Assembly: GCA_949825065.1 (NCBI GenBank)
Contig: OX463848.1
Coordinates: forward strand, 32,145,491 to 32,209,490
DNA from: Odontocerum albicorne
Taxonomy: Eukaryota; Arthropoda; Insecta; Trichoptera; Odontoceridae
Direction: 5' to 3'
DNA: 64,000 nucleotides
Positions within the stretch are counted from its first letter, which is position 1; each line of letters opens with the position of its first letter. Made by a program: the position numbers and the translations under genes. The notes under the pieces were generated by a model, which was not told the DNA's origin, did no database searches, and saw only the letters and a program-made list of their open reading frames with translations. Of this stretch, positions 32,482 to 43,100 are shown piece by piece.

Positions 32482-33762
32482 TTAGGTAAAGCGAAAAGAA
32501 ATGACAATTTTCATTAGGCGTCACGTTGAAACCAGTTTACCACCAGTTACCGTTGGGTTAATACGTCGTGGTTGGTATCGTTTTGAAGCTTTATTTATAT
32601 CCTTTCTGTTTTGATATTTATTTTTGGTTTTGGTCCAAAGTACAAAACTGCAAAAGCCAGATTGAAGAGACACATTTGCGGTATTTTATGCTGTTTTTAT
32701 TCGATAAAAGATTGAAGTCAAAATAAGCTACCCAGACCATCTGCGATATTTATAGAGACATCTTGAATCCTCGGAAGTGCCAAAGATGGTTTCAAAAAAT
32801 TGAAAGTTGTGAAAGGGAATCGAAGGACAAACCAAAAATAGGAAGACCTCTTAAAATCGATGATGACACTTTAAACTCATTAGTGAGGTCCGATCCGCGT
32901 AAAACTATCAAGGAATTGTCACAAGATATCGGTTGTCCATGATCAATAGTGAAGAACTATTTGAAAAGGCTCGAAAAACAAAATAGACAAGGAATTTGGA
33001 AGCCGCACGAACTTTCTCCAACGGCCATGGAACAACGAATAATAATCTGATCATCTTCACTCTCCAGATATGAAACTGATCCGTTTCTTAGAAAAATTGT
33101 TACTGGATATGAGAAGTGGGTCCTTCACACCAATCCGAGGAGAAAAAAAACAAAAAACAATGGTTTTCGACGAATCAGGTACATCTGTCTACCCCTCAGC
33201 CGACATTGACTCTGAAAAACGTTTTCCTTTGTGTTTGGTGGGATATTTTGGAAGTTATTCATTATGAATTGCTAAAACCTGGTCAGACTGTTACAGCAGA
33301 TGTGTATTGTCCCCAATTCGAAAGATTAAAGGCAGAACTGCTTAAAAAATGATCAGTTTTAGTAAAGAATCAGAGAAGAATTCTACAACATGATAATGCA
33401 AAACCACACGCAGCAAGGATTACGCAGGACAAAATAAGAGAGCTAGATTTAGAAGTTCTGCAGCATTCACCATATTCACCTGATATTACACCTTTGGATT
33501 ACTATCTTTTTAAGTCGATGCAACATTCGCTTCGAGATAAAAAATCTACGAGTGTCGAACAACTCCGAAATCACTTGGAGTCATATTTTACCGTAAAACC
33601 GCCAGAATTTTACGAATACGGTATTAAAAAACTGCCTATTCTGTGGAGGAAGATCATCGGTAACAACGGTAATTATTTAACGGAATAATATTGTACAGTT
33701 TTTGTTTAAATCAATTTTTTGTCGCATCAAAAAAAATTGTCATTTCTTTCCGCTTTACCTAA
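32482..33762 (+). mobile_element. Mariner, 1281 bp, with TA duplications
   Basis: The ends TTAGGTAAAGCGAAAAGAAA and TTTCTTTCCGCTTTACCTAA are near-perfect inverted repeats (one mismatch in 20), flanked by TA at 32480-32481 and 33763-33764. Its length is that of a complete mariner. It contains one decayed transposase frame. Confidence 0.93.
32700..33688 (+). pseudogene. Mariner transposase (D34D), disrupted
   Basis: Frames read 'CQRWFQKIESCERESKDKPK', 'RPLKIDDDTLNSLVRSDPRK', 'GIWKPHELSPT', 'KIVTGYEKWVLHTNPRRK', 'VIHYELLKPGQTVTADVYCP', 'LQHDNAKPHAARIT', 'YSPDITPLDYYLF' and 'EFYEYGIKKLPILWRKII'. The spacing between the second and third Asp is 34 residues. The first catalytic Asp, in TGDEKW, is Tyr here (TGYEKW). 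Several stops and shifts break it. 'WKPHEL' is the usual mariner WVPHEL. Confidence 0.9.
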
Positions 33763-33837
33763 TATATCAAAATGAACAAAGATGTATGACATATAATATA
33801 TCAAAATGAACAAAGATATAGTATACTGTGTACATAT

Positions 33838-34090
33838 AAACCATTACCATATCGAAATATAAGAGATAACAGAGAACCAAACATTACCATATCTGAATAT
33901 AAAAGATAACAGAGAACCAAACATTACCATATCGGAATATAAGAGATAACAGAGAACCACACATTACCATATCAGAATATAAGAGATAACAGAGAACCAC
34001 ACATTACCATATCAGAATATAAGAGATAACAGAGAACCAAACATTACCATATCGGAATATAAGAGATAATAGAGAACCAAACATTTTTAT
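33838..34090. repeat. Minisatellite, 40-bp unit, about six copies
   Basis: The unit contains AAACATTACCATATCGGAAT then ATAAGAGATAACAGAGAACC. Units differ at one to three positions. A separate duplicated block, ATATCAAAATGAACAAAGAT, precedes it at 33765 and 33800. Confidence 0.92.
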
Positions 34091-34094
34091 CATG

Positions 34095-34265
34095 ATATGA
34101 CATTCAACTTCTTTTTTTTACTTCTAAAATTTCTATTTTTCAAAATATCAGTCACTTCATCCAACCATACTTTCCTCAGTCTTCTTGTACCAGGATTAGA
34201 CCATTCACATCCATGCAGTACATTTTTCTTTGTCAATCTTTCATCACTCGTTCTTTCTTCATACC
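34095..34265 (-). pseudogene. LINE C-terminal fragment
   Basis: On the minus strand one frame reads 'ERTSDERLTKKNVLHGCEWS', 'NPGTRRLRKVWLDEVTDILK'. This matches the end of LINE ORF2 (pattern E-x-R-L-T-K...G-R-P-R-x-x-W-L-D-x-I). It is short and isolated. Confidence 0.55.
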
Positions 34266-34422
34266 CAAACTAACAAAAGTTTTCTTTGTAAATATATTTT
34301 TTTACATCAGTCCTTAGTTCGCATACATTCATAATTAAATCATCCTATATTATATTTTATACATTGTTCAGCCACATATTTTTCACAGTACACTGAATAC
34401 ATATTTTCAAATAAAAACTTAC

Positions 34423-34565
34423 TCTTAAAATTAATCCATGGTATCTACCCTTATCAGGGGCAATTATTATACCCTGAGGAAGTTTATTTTCATCAAGATA
34501 GCCATCCCAATTTTTATAAATTCGCCCTATATGGTCAATAAAAAAGCAGCAACCAAACATATCAT
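34423..34565 (-). CDS. Exon 5 of the DUF4781-like gene
   Basis: The acceptor TTTTTAG and the donor AGA/GTAAGT bound 143 bases. Two bases complete the codon begun in exon 4 (G|AT), and the exon ends on a codon boundary. It encodes 'DDMFGCCFFIDHIGRIYKNW' 'DGYLDENKLPQGIIIAPDKG' 'RYHGLILR'. The 'FIDHxGRIYxNWDxYLxxNKLP' pattern is the best diagnostic of the family. It is intact and in frame. Confidence 0.9.
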
Positions 34566-34689
34566 CTAAAAAATATTTTATTCAATATAAAATCATGCTT
34601 TAAATTAAAAAATACAGAAATAAAATAATGTTAAACAAATGGCATCCTTCATTTTGCTGGCAAACGAACATTGTGTTATGTTTATTAAA

Positions 34690-34845
34690 CTTTCATTTTA
34701 TTCAGGTTTAATTCCATGTGGCGAACTCTTTAAAGCAACCAGAAAGATATTCCTGAAAATCAGATTTAAAAAAAAATTGGGAGCCAATGGGTTGGCAGAT
34801 TAGGAGTCAAGAGGTTACTAAGCCAAAGAGGTTTTTGACATATAT
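34690..34845 (-). repeat. Degenerate SINE
   Basis: The body AATTCCATGTGGCGAACTCT, then AGCAACCAGAAAGATATT, matches the SINE family of 12.4 and 19.7 kb. The head (inverse of TTACTAAGCCAAAGAGG) is worn. Confidence 0.6.
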
Positions 34846-34990
34846 CGAGCAGAATGCATTTATTCATATTTTGTTTTAGCGAATCTTCAATTATTTCTAA
34901 AAATAATTCTATTTATTATTTTTTAATATGTAACGTAACTTTATTATATTTACTAAAGAAATAGATTTAAAAGAAATATTATTAACTCAC

Positions 34991-35167
34991 CTGATACATT
35001 GACTTTAATGCATTTTCTAATTCTAAAAACAGGCACGACTGATATCTGTTTGAAATTGAAGATCAGATTGTCATACAAATGTTCATTTTTAATACCAGGC
35101 ACTTCAGGAACATGACAAATAAAAATAACAGACAAGTAAACTGATTTATTGTCAGGGGAATACTTTT
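34991..35167 (-). CDS. Exon 4 of the DUF4781-like gene
   Basis: The acceptor TTATTTTAG and the donor TCAG/GTGAGT bound 177 bases. It takes one base from exon 3 and passes one base to exon 5. It encodes 'KYSPDNKSVYLSVIFICHVP' 'EVPGIKNEHLYDNLIFNFKQ' 'ISVVPVFRIRKCIKVNVSG'. This looks like a beta-rich segment leading into exon 5. Confidence 0.9.
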
Positions 35168-35259
35168 CTAAAATAAATAAAAATAAAATCAATATATAGT
35201 AAACTTTAGATTTTTCGCAGTCGCATTAACCGGGTGAATTGCAGAAAAAAACTGGAGCA

Positions 35260-35350
35260 GTAGCTGTAGTAAGTGGAAATTACTGACTCGATTATCATAG
35301 CTGTACCACAGGATATGCCACGAAAATTGCAACAGGGTGAAGGAACAAGA
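35260..35350 (-). repeat. R1-clade LINE fragment
   Basis: Blocks AATTACTGACTCGATTA and AAAATTGCAACAGGG match the R1-type LINE at about 6975-7065 in the same order and spacing. It runs directly into the 72-bp minisatellite, whose first unit still resembles the next part of the LINE. Confidence 0.7.
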
Positions 35351-35715
35351 TTAAAGCTAAAGAGTAACAAGTTAGGGATACCACACTCACCATGTCGACC
35401 TCAAGGTCAGGTGATGTTACAATTAAAGCTAAAGAGTAACAAGTTAGGGATACCACACTCACCATGTCGACCTCAAGGTCAGGCGATGTTACAATTAAAG
35501 CTGAAGAGTAACAAGTTAGGGATACCACACTCACCATGTCGACCTCAAGGTCAGGCGATGTTACAATTAAAGCTAAAGAGTAACAAGTTAGGGATACCAC
35601 ATTCACCATGTCGACCTCAAGGTCAGGCGATGTTATAATTAAAGCTAAAGAGTAACAAGTTAGGGATACCACACTCACCATGGAACAACGCCTCAAGATC
35701 AGGCGATGATACAAT
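35351..35715. repeat. 72-bp minisatellite, five units, apparently grown from an R1 LINE
   Basis: The unit begins ATTAAAGCTAAAGAGTAACA and ends TCAGGCGATGTTACA, with an identical 72-base period in all full copies and few substitutions. Because 72 is a multiple of three and the unit lacks stops in two frames, open frames of about 120-139 codons cross it on both strands. Their codons show no sign of being a gene. The last unit is diverged. Confidence 0.92.
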
Positions 35716-35890
35716 TAAAATTTGACACCTCCACACTCAGTTATATATAAACTATAGCTGATAGAAGAGTTGTTTCATTATATTTTGAAATGTTAAAAAT
35801 GGAATAATATGCAGATATCGAGATTCTTTCAAAAGCCCAGCAGAAATCAAACAATATTTAGATGCTGTCTGCGGAGAATCTTCTGCATCA
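35700..35890. repeat. Dispersed repeat, copy B
   Basis: It shares ACAATTAAAATTTGACACCT, then ATAGCTGATAGAAGAG, then TTCATTATATTTTGAAATGT with copies A (16785) and C (43540), and AGATGCTGTCTGCGGAGAAT with copy A. It ends where the 35.9-kb mariner begins. Confidence 0.65.
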
Positions 35891-35892
35891 TA

Positions 35893-37174
35893 TTAGGTCC
35901 TTACATATGAAATTGGCGTTTTGCCGTACTGGCAACTTTGATCTCAAATATCTTCTCTTTGGTTAGGAATTCCAAATTAAAATTTATACAGCTATTTACT
36001 CAAGTATTTGTGTTTCGAAAATTATAATTCATTTGTTTTTTCCTCAATTGTTTTTTTTCTTTGCGTCACTCAGTTTACAAAATGGAAAACTTGAAATATC
36101 GCGTTATTTACGAGTACGAGTTCCACCGTGGCACCAGTGCTGCAGAAACGGCTCGAAGGATTAATGATGTGTATGGCGACGGTGCCGCAAAAGAAAACAC
36201 AGTGCGTTTTTGGTTCCAACGTTTTCGTTCTGGAAATTTCGACCTGCAGAAAAAGCCCCGTGGACGGCCGGAGACCAAAGTTGATAATGAAGAATTGAAG
36301 GCTATTGTGGAAGAGGATCCATCGCAAACCACGTCCGAGTTAGCTGCAGGCTGCGGTGTTAGTGATAAAACTGTTTTAATCCACTTGAAGCAAATTGGGA
36401 AGGTGAAAAAGCTTGAAAGGTGGGTACCTCACGAATTGAGTGAAGCAAATCAACAAACGCGCGTTGACTGCTGCGTTGCATTACTCAACCGGCACAATAA
36501 TGAAGGGATTTTGAATCGAATCATTACCTGTGATGAAAAGTGGATCCTGTATGATAATCGGAAGCGCTCATCGCAATGGCTGAACCCTGCCGAACCAGCC
36601 AAACCATGCCCCAAGCGAAAATTGACTCCAAAAAAGTTACTTGTGAGCGTTTGGTGGACTAGTGCTGGTGTCGTTCACTACAGCTTTCTTAAATCTGGCC
36701 AGACGATTACGGCAGATGTCTATTGTCAGCAACTGCAAACCATGATGGAAAAGCTAGCTGCTAAACAACCGAGGCTGGTTAATCGCTCTAGGCCACTGCT
36801 GCTTCATGATAACGCTAGACCACACACTGCACAACAGACGGCTACCAAATTAGAAGAGCTTCAATTGGAATGTCTAAGACATCCACCGTACTCTCCGGAC
36901 CTTGCCCCAACAGATTACTATTTTTTTCGAAATTTGGATAACTTCTTGCAAGGGAAAAAATTCAACTCCGATGGTCCAAACCGACTTCAAAGATTTTATT
37001 GATTCCCGTCCGAATGGTTTTTTTAGTAAAGGGATCGATGAACTACCTATGAGATGGCAAAAGTGCATAGATAGCAATGGTACATACTTTGATTAAATAA
37101 ATATATTATATTAAAAAAAAATCAACTTTATGTTCCTCCCAAACAAAACGCCAATTTCATATGTAAGGACCTAA
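35893..37174 (+). mobile_element. Near-complete mariner of the cecropia/Hsmar1-like type, 1282 bp
   Basis: The ends TTAGGTCCTTACATATGAAA and TTTCATATGTAAGGACCTAA are perfect inverted repeats, continuing for at least 28 bases, and are flanked by TA. Its length is standard for mariner. It is the best-preserved mariner of the window and probably the youngest. Confidence 0.96.
36082..37096 (+). pseudogene. Mariner transposase, one frameshift from intact
   Basis: From 'MENLKYRVIYEYEFHRGTSA' the frame is open to about 36980, where one frameshift moves it to 'TDFKDFIDSRPNGFFSKGID' 'ELPMRWQKCIDSNGTYFD'. The helix-turn-helix region, 'WVPHELSEANQQ', and all three catalytic aspartates ('TCDEKWILYDN', 'LLHDNARPHTA', 'LAPTDYYFF', D34D spacing) are present. 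The sequence is closest in style to Hsmar1/cecropia mariners ('DEKWILYDNRKRSSQWL'). An upstream ATG at 36061 is also in frame, but 36082 fits the family better. As it stands the enzyme would lose its last 40 residues. Confidence 0.94.
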
Positions 37175-37229
37175 TATTACACAGTGAAAGATCGGGCATA
37201 ACAGTAATACTTGGCAGATAATCGATTGA

Positions 37230-38000
37230 AGTTGACCCTTGTCAAGACAGACCGATAAAAACACTCACTCCAGAAACAGTTGCATAAATGAAAGAGCAAG
37301 TGTTACAAGATATATGACTAAAATCAAAAGAAATAACATCAAGATGTGGGCTTTCTAAAACCACAATGTTTTGAACTCTGTAAAAGTGGCAAAAATAAGG
37401 TGAGCACAAGATGGGTGCCAAAACTCTTGAGTGCTGTCCAAAGTTACAATCTGTTGAATGTTGCAATGAATTGTTAATGTTATGCTATGGGAGAAAAAAA
37501 GAAATGATTGAGTCAACTGTAACGAAGGACGAAACTATGGTTTTGTAGCACGATTTTCTGTTGAAAAGAGATTCGATGGAGTATTGCTGTCTGGGACCAC
37601 CAAGGCCAAAAAAATCAAAGTGACACAAGCTCAAAAAAATATTATGGCAACATTTTTTTGGGGATGTCAAGGAATTTCGCTGATTAACTTCAAGGAGAAA
37701 AACTCATTTTTGACCAAATTTAAGGATGCCATAAAACCAAAGCTGCCACGAGGCATTAGATTCTTGCATGACAATGCACAAGTGCATATTTCTGTTGCTG
37801 CAGAGGCTGCCATTCAATGTTGTGGTTTCCAAAAATTGAACCATGCATCCTGTAGTTTTGACATGGACCCTAGTGATTATTTTTACTATAAAAACTAAAA
37901 TCCGATTTATGTACAATAGAAAAAAAAATTAAAAGTGACGAAGAAGTGATCTCTGTAGTGTTACACCATTTTGAGAACAAAACTTCAAATAATTTTTCAG
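37230..38000 (+). pseudogene. Mariner-like transposase remnant, separate lineage
   Basis: Frames read 'LTPETVA', 'KEITSRCGLSKTTMF', 'MIESTVTKDETMVL', 'MATFFWGCQGISLINFKEK', 'IRFLHDNAQVHISV', 'FDMDPSDYFYY' and 'KSDEEVISVVLHHFENK'. All three catalytic Asp positions can be found (KDET, HDNA, PSDY) with 34 residues between the last two, but at least five stops or shifts intervene. No terminal inverted repeats were found. It abuts the 35.9-kb mariner. Confidence 0.72.
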
Positions 38001-39710
38001 TCATATTGAAAAATTTATTGATTGTTCTTAAAAATGTATTGAACTACAGGGTGACTATATCACAAAAAACAATTCATTCTATTACCATTATTTTTTTAAA
38101 TCCTTGGGTCGGAAACTGTTATGAACATGTTAAGTAAAAAATAATTTTGTGGATGTCATATTAACCTATTTCATATTTACACTTAGGTACATTTATAAAC
38201 ATATCTACACAAAATGTTTCCATATACAGTTAGTTCGAATAATTCGAATAGTTTTCATATAGAATTAGTAACCGTTAATTCGAAATTCAAGGGACCCAAT
38301 TTCGCAAAATAAATAAATCAAATTATGAATTACACAATCACCAAGAAACAATTTGGATTTGAGTGACACGTCCCAACGGCTGGAAATATAGCGGCCACTA
38401 TTTCTTACTGTAAAAATAATATAAGTAAAAAAAAGTGTGGTCGACATATTTCTACAATATTGACACATAAAAACATATTTAATAGTAAAATAAATAATAA
38501 AAAAACTATGTACTACTTTTCATGGGCAGCCAATGTGTATGAACCAAAAAAAAATTATAATTGTCATTTATTTGATTTTGACACGGGTCACTTGCTTATT
38601 TGTACGCTTAGTATAAATATATGATGTCACTGGTTTTCACTTGTTCGGCCATTCGATTGAAAGTTTTTGAGAAATTGATTTTTACAGTTGTGAAATTATG
38701 AAAGATAAAATTTTAAACAAACTTAAAAATACATATTAATTTATATGAAACAAGTACTCAAAACCCACATACTTACGATAATAATCAAAGTTCACGCAAC
38801 TTAAATTTCAACTAAGAATAAAAATTTCATAAGAGTTTATAAGTTTATAGAAAGATTAAAAATAACATATACCATACACAACAAATGCTGAAATTATATT
38901 TCTATTACATCGGTTCCTTATTTAATCAGTGGGCTTCCCCAAACTTACCATTAAAATCTTGAGATATGGTATTTCGATATTGAATTTTTGGGTCAGTTTA
39001 GGTGTGGACCCCGAAAACTTAACCACTAACGTGAATCTATGATTTGTGTGGAAAATTTCGAATCATTAGAATTCACACTTTTTTCTTTCGATCAACATTA
39101 GGAATCACGAAATATGCAGTTTTTCGAATTATTATCAGAATTTATTTATGAAAAGTAGATTTAAGGATCAAGAAAATGGCGAAAACTTCGAATTATGAAG
39201 TATCGTTGTTCAAATTAACGAGCTTTTACTGTAATACAAATTTTGGAGCATGCGTAAAATAAATTTCCATTTGCTAGGGTGTATGGATGAGTGAAAATAA
39301 AAATAAAAACACAAAGCACCATCTCAGATTCAAAAATTTCTCAACTAAAGATTAGTATTTCATTAATCACTAAAACATTGCTCCTTTTCAACTAATTTAC
39401 CTTCATTCTAATACTTTTTTAAATTCAGTATACATTCTAAAAATTGCAAAAATCTAAAAAATACTATCATCATACGGTATGCGCACAATACAATGAAATC
39501 TGATCATTTTAGCATCTCGTTTCAATCATCATTTTGTTAACTCATAAATCAATTTCAAGTGTTTTTTTTAGTGTCGGTATAAACCTCATTAGCAAGTAAT
39601 TTTTATCAAAAATAGGTATATTGAGATACAATTGTTTTAAATGGAAAACAATAACATTTTTTCATGACTCAAACAGTCATATGAATTGAGATAAATTCTT
39701 TTAGTAATAT
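38001..39710. other. Intron sequence without nameable content
   Basis: About 1.7 kb of A/T-rich sequence shows no protein motif or repeat that I can support. Confidence 0.45.
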
Positions 39711-39712
39711 TA

Positions 39713-40990
39713 CGAGGGTTACTACTTAAGTTTTGAGACAGACAAGTAAAAACAAATATTTATCATCGAAAATGGCTTTATTTTTTTTCAAAATACTCTC
39801 CATGTAGATCAATACACTTTTGCATGTGTTTGAACCAATTTTCGAAGCACTTTTTCCACTCCAAATGAGGTAACTTTAAAACATGCGTTTTGAACGCATC
39901 AACCGCTTCTTCAGGCGTCGAAAAACGTTGACCTCGCAATTTATTTTTGATGTTCGGGAATAAAAAGAAGTTATTGGGTGCTAAATCAGGGCTGTACGGC
40001 GGATGTCCCATCAATTCGATTTTTGAGTGCTCAAAAGGTCACTTGTTTGAGCCGATGTGTGAGAGCTCGCATTGTCGTGGTGGAGAATGATTCGTCTTTG
40101 GCGGTTGGTTTTCCTCATTTCTCCGAACAATTCTGGCAAACAAATGGTGGTGTACCATTCAGAATTGACCGTATGACATTTAACTAAAGGCACTGTTGCG
40201 ACATGACCATTTATACCGAAGAAACAAGCCACCATTTGTTTCGAAGTGCTTCATGCGCAAACAACTTATGTTGGATTTGGCTCGTCTTGAAAGACCCATA
40301 CAGTCGACTGCTATTTAGTTTTTAGCTCATATGCATAGATCCATGATTCGTCGCCTGTCACAATCTTATAAACGTCTTTTGAAGCACTGCGATCGAATTT
40401 TTTGAACATTTCTTTAGACCAATCGACACGAGTCTTTTTTTGAACGATTGTCAAACTATGCGGTATCCAACGCGAACAAATCTTTTTGACAGCCAAATGT
40501 TCATGCAATATTGAATGTATGCGAGTGGAACTAATGCCAAAACATGCCTCAATCTCACGACAAGTCACATGACGATCTTGCAATATCAGTTCACGCATAG
40601 CATCAATGTTTTCTGGCACAACAACTGATTTTGGACAACCTTCATGAAATTCATCCTGAAACAAACTACGACCACGATTGAATTCGCAAAACAAGCGAAA
40701 CAGTGGCCCGTGATGGTGCTTCATCACCAAAAGTCGAAGTGAGTTGATCGGCACACTGTTGTTGAGTTAGGCCACGTCAAAAATCATCGCACGAAAATGT
40801 TCACGATTTAATTCCATTTTTGGCCGAAATGAATTTTTCAAGTCACTGTAAACAACACAAATAGCACTCGTATGACCAAACTTTTTGAGCACGTATACCA
40901 TTAAAAACGTCAAACTTTACGATGCTGATGTCAGATTTGACGTATCTACACTGGTGTTGCCATATCTCAAAACTTAAGTAGCAACCCTCG
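39713..40990 (-). mobile_element. Mariner, 1278 bp, minus orientation
   Basis: The ends CGAGGGTTACTACTTAAGTT and AACTTAAGTAGCAACCCTCG are inverted repeats with one mismatch, flanked by TA (39711-39712 and 40991-40992). The length is standard. One transposase frame with few lesions is inside. Confidence 0.94.
39778..40800 (-). pseudogene. Mariner transposase with catalytic Asp replaced by Asn
   Basis: Three long frames on the minus strand carry 'LFRLFCEFNRGRSLFQDEFH', 'DAMRELILQDRHVTCREIEA', 'SRWIPHSLTIVQKKTRVDW', 'IVTGDESWIYAYELKTK', 'HHDNASSHTSAQT', 'HPPYSPDLAPNNFFLFPNIK' and 'MQKCIDLHGEYFEKK'. The first and second catalytic Asp are present. The third (expected APND-F) is Asn. A stop near 40311 and a shift near 40010 also break the frame. 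The N-terminus before about 40754 is shifted. Confidence 0.9.
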
Positions 40991-40992
40991 TA

Positions 40993-41574
40993 TAAATACA
41001 ATCACATTTATTCATAAAAACGGATATCCTCTTTGTGTAACAGGAGAAATCCGTGCAAAGTGAATAAAAAAAAATATATATATATTATACTTTGCCAAAT
41101 ACTAAGATGAACTAAATATTTTTTATGTTAACACATACTTGTGCTTTTAATAAAACATTTGCAATAACCAAGAAAACACTGACTAAATACCGCTCCTTAA
41201 AAAGACAATGAAAGAAAATAATATATTTGCAATTGGGATTTGAACTCCCAACTTTCTTCTTTCCAAGAAATTGATATGAACTTGTTTATGGTTTGCACAA
41301 TGAACGTCACACGACATGTCAAACCCGTTATGGTGCATGAGTATATTATATTGATGGAGTTAATATAATCAATTTTACTCTTCATTTTACAGTGCATAAA
41401 ATAAAAATTCATGCTACATCATCTTAAAACAAGTGTTTTAAAATAAAATGTTATACCCACAATGACATACAATTGTTAGATATAGACATTAACTAAATAG
41501 TTAACCTACAAACTCAAATGACACAATCCGAATGGAATAGGCAATGTTAGGAATTTTGATCATGGACCAAAAAT
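40993..41574. other. Intron sequence with one tRNA-like SINE trace
   Basis: A worn minus-strand box B (GGGAGTTCAAATCCC) lies at about 41230-41256. The rest is A/T-rich with nothing nameable. Confidence 0.4.
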
Positions 41575-41805
41575 AAATTTACAGATCAGAGCAAAGACCA
41601 AAATCACAAACATAGTCAAAATGTATGGCATAACTTAAGTGGCCATGTGACGAGATCAGATGAGGAACAATGGAGTTACGAAAACCACAATGCAGAAGAA
41701 TTAATGATATTATAGCGGTGCCAGGAAGAAGATGATGTGAGGTGGCAGATAAGGTGAGGTGAAGGACCATGGGAGAGGTCTTTGTTCTATAATGGACTGG
41801 TAAGG
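41575..41805 (+). pseudogene. LINE C-terminal remnant
   Basis: Plus-strand frames read 'KIKTKITNIVKMYGIT', 'GHVTRSDEEQW', 'RRCQEEDDVRWQIR' and 'WERSLFYNG'. These match the C-terminus of RTE/CR1-type LINEs (K-W-x-W-A-G-H-x-x-R...R-W-x-D-D-I...W...L-E-E-x-Y-x-x-Q-W). It lies just downstream of exon 3 in intron 3. Confidence 0.55.
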
Positions 41806-41872
41806 GCTAACAATGATGTTGAATATGAGTAATAATAAAAAGGATTATTTTGTATTAAACAAAAATACTTAC

Positions 41873-42042
41873 TTAAATCACATATTTTATGATATATGGG
41901 TAAAACTTCCTTCATTTGTTCACTTGCATATCCAAAATTTGAGTTTTCGTCGACATTCAAAAGGTCGGATCCCATAGGTGGGGAACCAAACATAGCAAAT
42001 GCAATTTTTTGTTTAATTAAAAACAATAAATCAGGTTTATAT
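41873..42042 (-). CDS. Exon 3 of the DUF4781-like gene
   Basis: The acceptor ATATTTTAG and the donor TTAA/GTAAGT bound 170 bases. It takes two bases from exon 2 (GA|A) and passes one on. It encodes 'EYKPDLLFLIKQKIAFAMFG' 'SPPMGSDLLNVDENSNFGYA' 'SEQMKEVLPIYHKICDL'. The acceptor is the only AG in a suitable place, and the frame across the junction supports it. Confidence 0.86.
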
Positions 42043-42268
42043 CTAAAATATTACATAATATGTGATTATTTATAGTAAAATATTGTTTTTGTGGTCTTTC
42101 GTCAATTTCAGAAAGCTTAAATGACATCTTATTATTTTTTTTTAATTTTATGAATTTTACCAATTTTGCACCTATCAAAAATTGACCAGAGATCTATTTA
42201 ATTGAATTGAATTTTATGATTAATTAAATATAATATTAAACAAAAAAAACTTAAAAAAAATGTCTTAC

Positions 42269-42343
42269 TCGTCCCAATCTCGGTCACCAAGGCTTTCAAA
42301 AAAATCTTGTTGAATTTTTCTACTGGAAGTTTCAATGTCAGTC
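42269..42343 (-). CDS. Exon 2 of the DUF4781-like gene
   Basis: The acceptor CTTTTTAG and the donor GACGA/GTAAGA bound 75 bases, reading 'TDIETSSRKIQQDFFESLGD' 'RDWDE' together with neighbouring bases. It is a short polar segment. Phases match exon 1 (two bases left) and exon 3 (two bases passed on). Confidence 0.85.
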
Positions 42344-42381
42344 CTAAAAAGTAGAGATTTTTTTTGTAAGTTGATTTTTTT

Positions 42382-43100
42382 CATTTCTCATATGGTTTGC
42401 TTCCGTATACGTATACATTCATACAAGTATTAAAGAGTGACGGGTAGAAGACATTGTCTTTGACTTCATTTTCATTCCTCATATGGTTTGCTTCCGTATA
42501 CGTATACATTCATACAAGTATTAAAGAGTGACCGGTAAAAGACATTGTCTTTGACTTCATTTTCATTTCTCATATGGTTTGCTTCCGTATACGTATACAT
42601 TCATACAAGTATTAAAGAGTGACCGGTAGAAGACATTGTCTTTGACTTCATTTTCATTATCCGAAACAATTCGGGGTTGGGGGTGTTCAGATAACATTTT
42701 TCAGATAACCGATCGTCATAAGTGAAGGCTCACATGCCACTAACGACGCGAGGTTGTTCACATAGGCCGGTTGGCAGGGAGGGAGAAAGCGCTGCAGCAC
42801 CACAGCAAATTGAAATTCTATACATACTATAAAACACGATAAATTTTCATAAAATTGAATTTCTATACTAGCGGCCGCAAATTTGAACTTTCGGTTAACC
42901 GATGTTACGGTTGATCGATATTTGGAAAATCGATGCTCTACTGTACAATAATATTGAATATTAGCCAGTAGAAAACATTGTCTTTGACTTCATTTTCATT
43001 TCTCATATGGTTTGCTTCCGTATGGATCTACACTGATATTGAAGAGTGGGTGGTATAAATATTGTATTTGACCCAATTTTCATTTCTCATATGGTTTGAC
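42382..43100. repeat. 91-bp tandem repeat, three copies plus displaced pieces, split by an insertion
   Basis: The unit starts CATTTCTCATATGGTTTGCT and includes ATTAAAGAGTGACCGGTA and GACATTGTCTTTGACTTC. Copies begin at 42382, 42473 and 42564. A fourth is cut at 42658 by a roughly 290-base insertion, and further pieces resume at about 42970-43095. Confidence 0.9.
42659..42945 (-). mobile_element. Pogo/Tigger-like fragment inserted in the 91-bp repeat
   Basis: The inverse of the right end reads TACAGTAGAGCATCGATTTT, followed by repeated TATCGAT and TAACCGA motifs. The left part has TTATCCGAAAC and CAGATAACCGATCG. Such TTATCCGA/TTAACCGA-rich ends are typical of pogo/Tigger MITEs. The left end does not match the right, so it is truncated. 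Confidence 0.55.

Noticed and set aside
33838..34090. Possible CRISPR-like array
   Set aside because: The whole 40-bp unit repeats without unique spacers, and the DNA is plainly eukaryotic.
35273..35714. Open frames of 121 and 139 codons with a repeated 24-residue unit
   Set aside because: They come from a 72-bp tandem array whose period is a multiple of three; both strands are open, there is no upstream gene structure, and the sequence aligns to a LINE tail.
36070..36332. Minus-strand open frames of 74-85 codons
   Set aside because: They are shadows of the mariner transposase on the plus strand.
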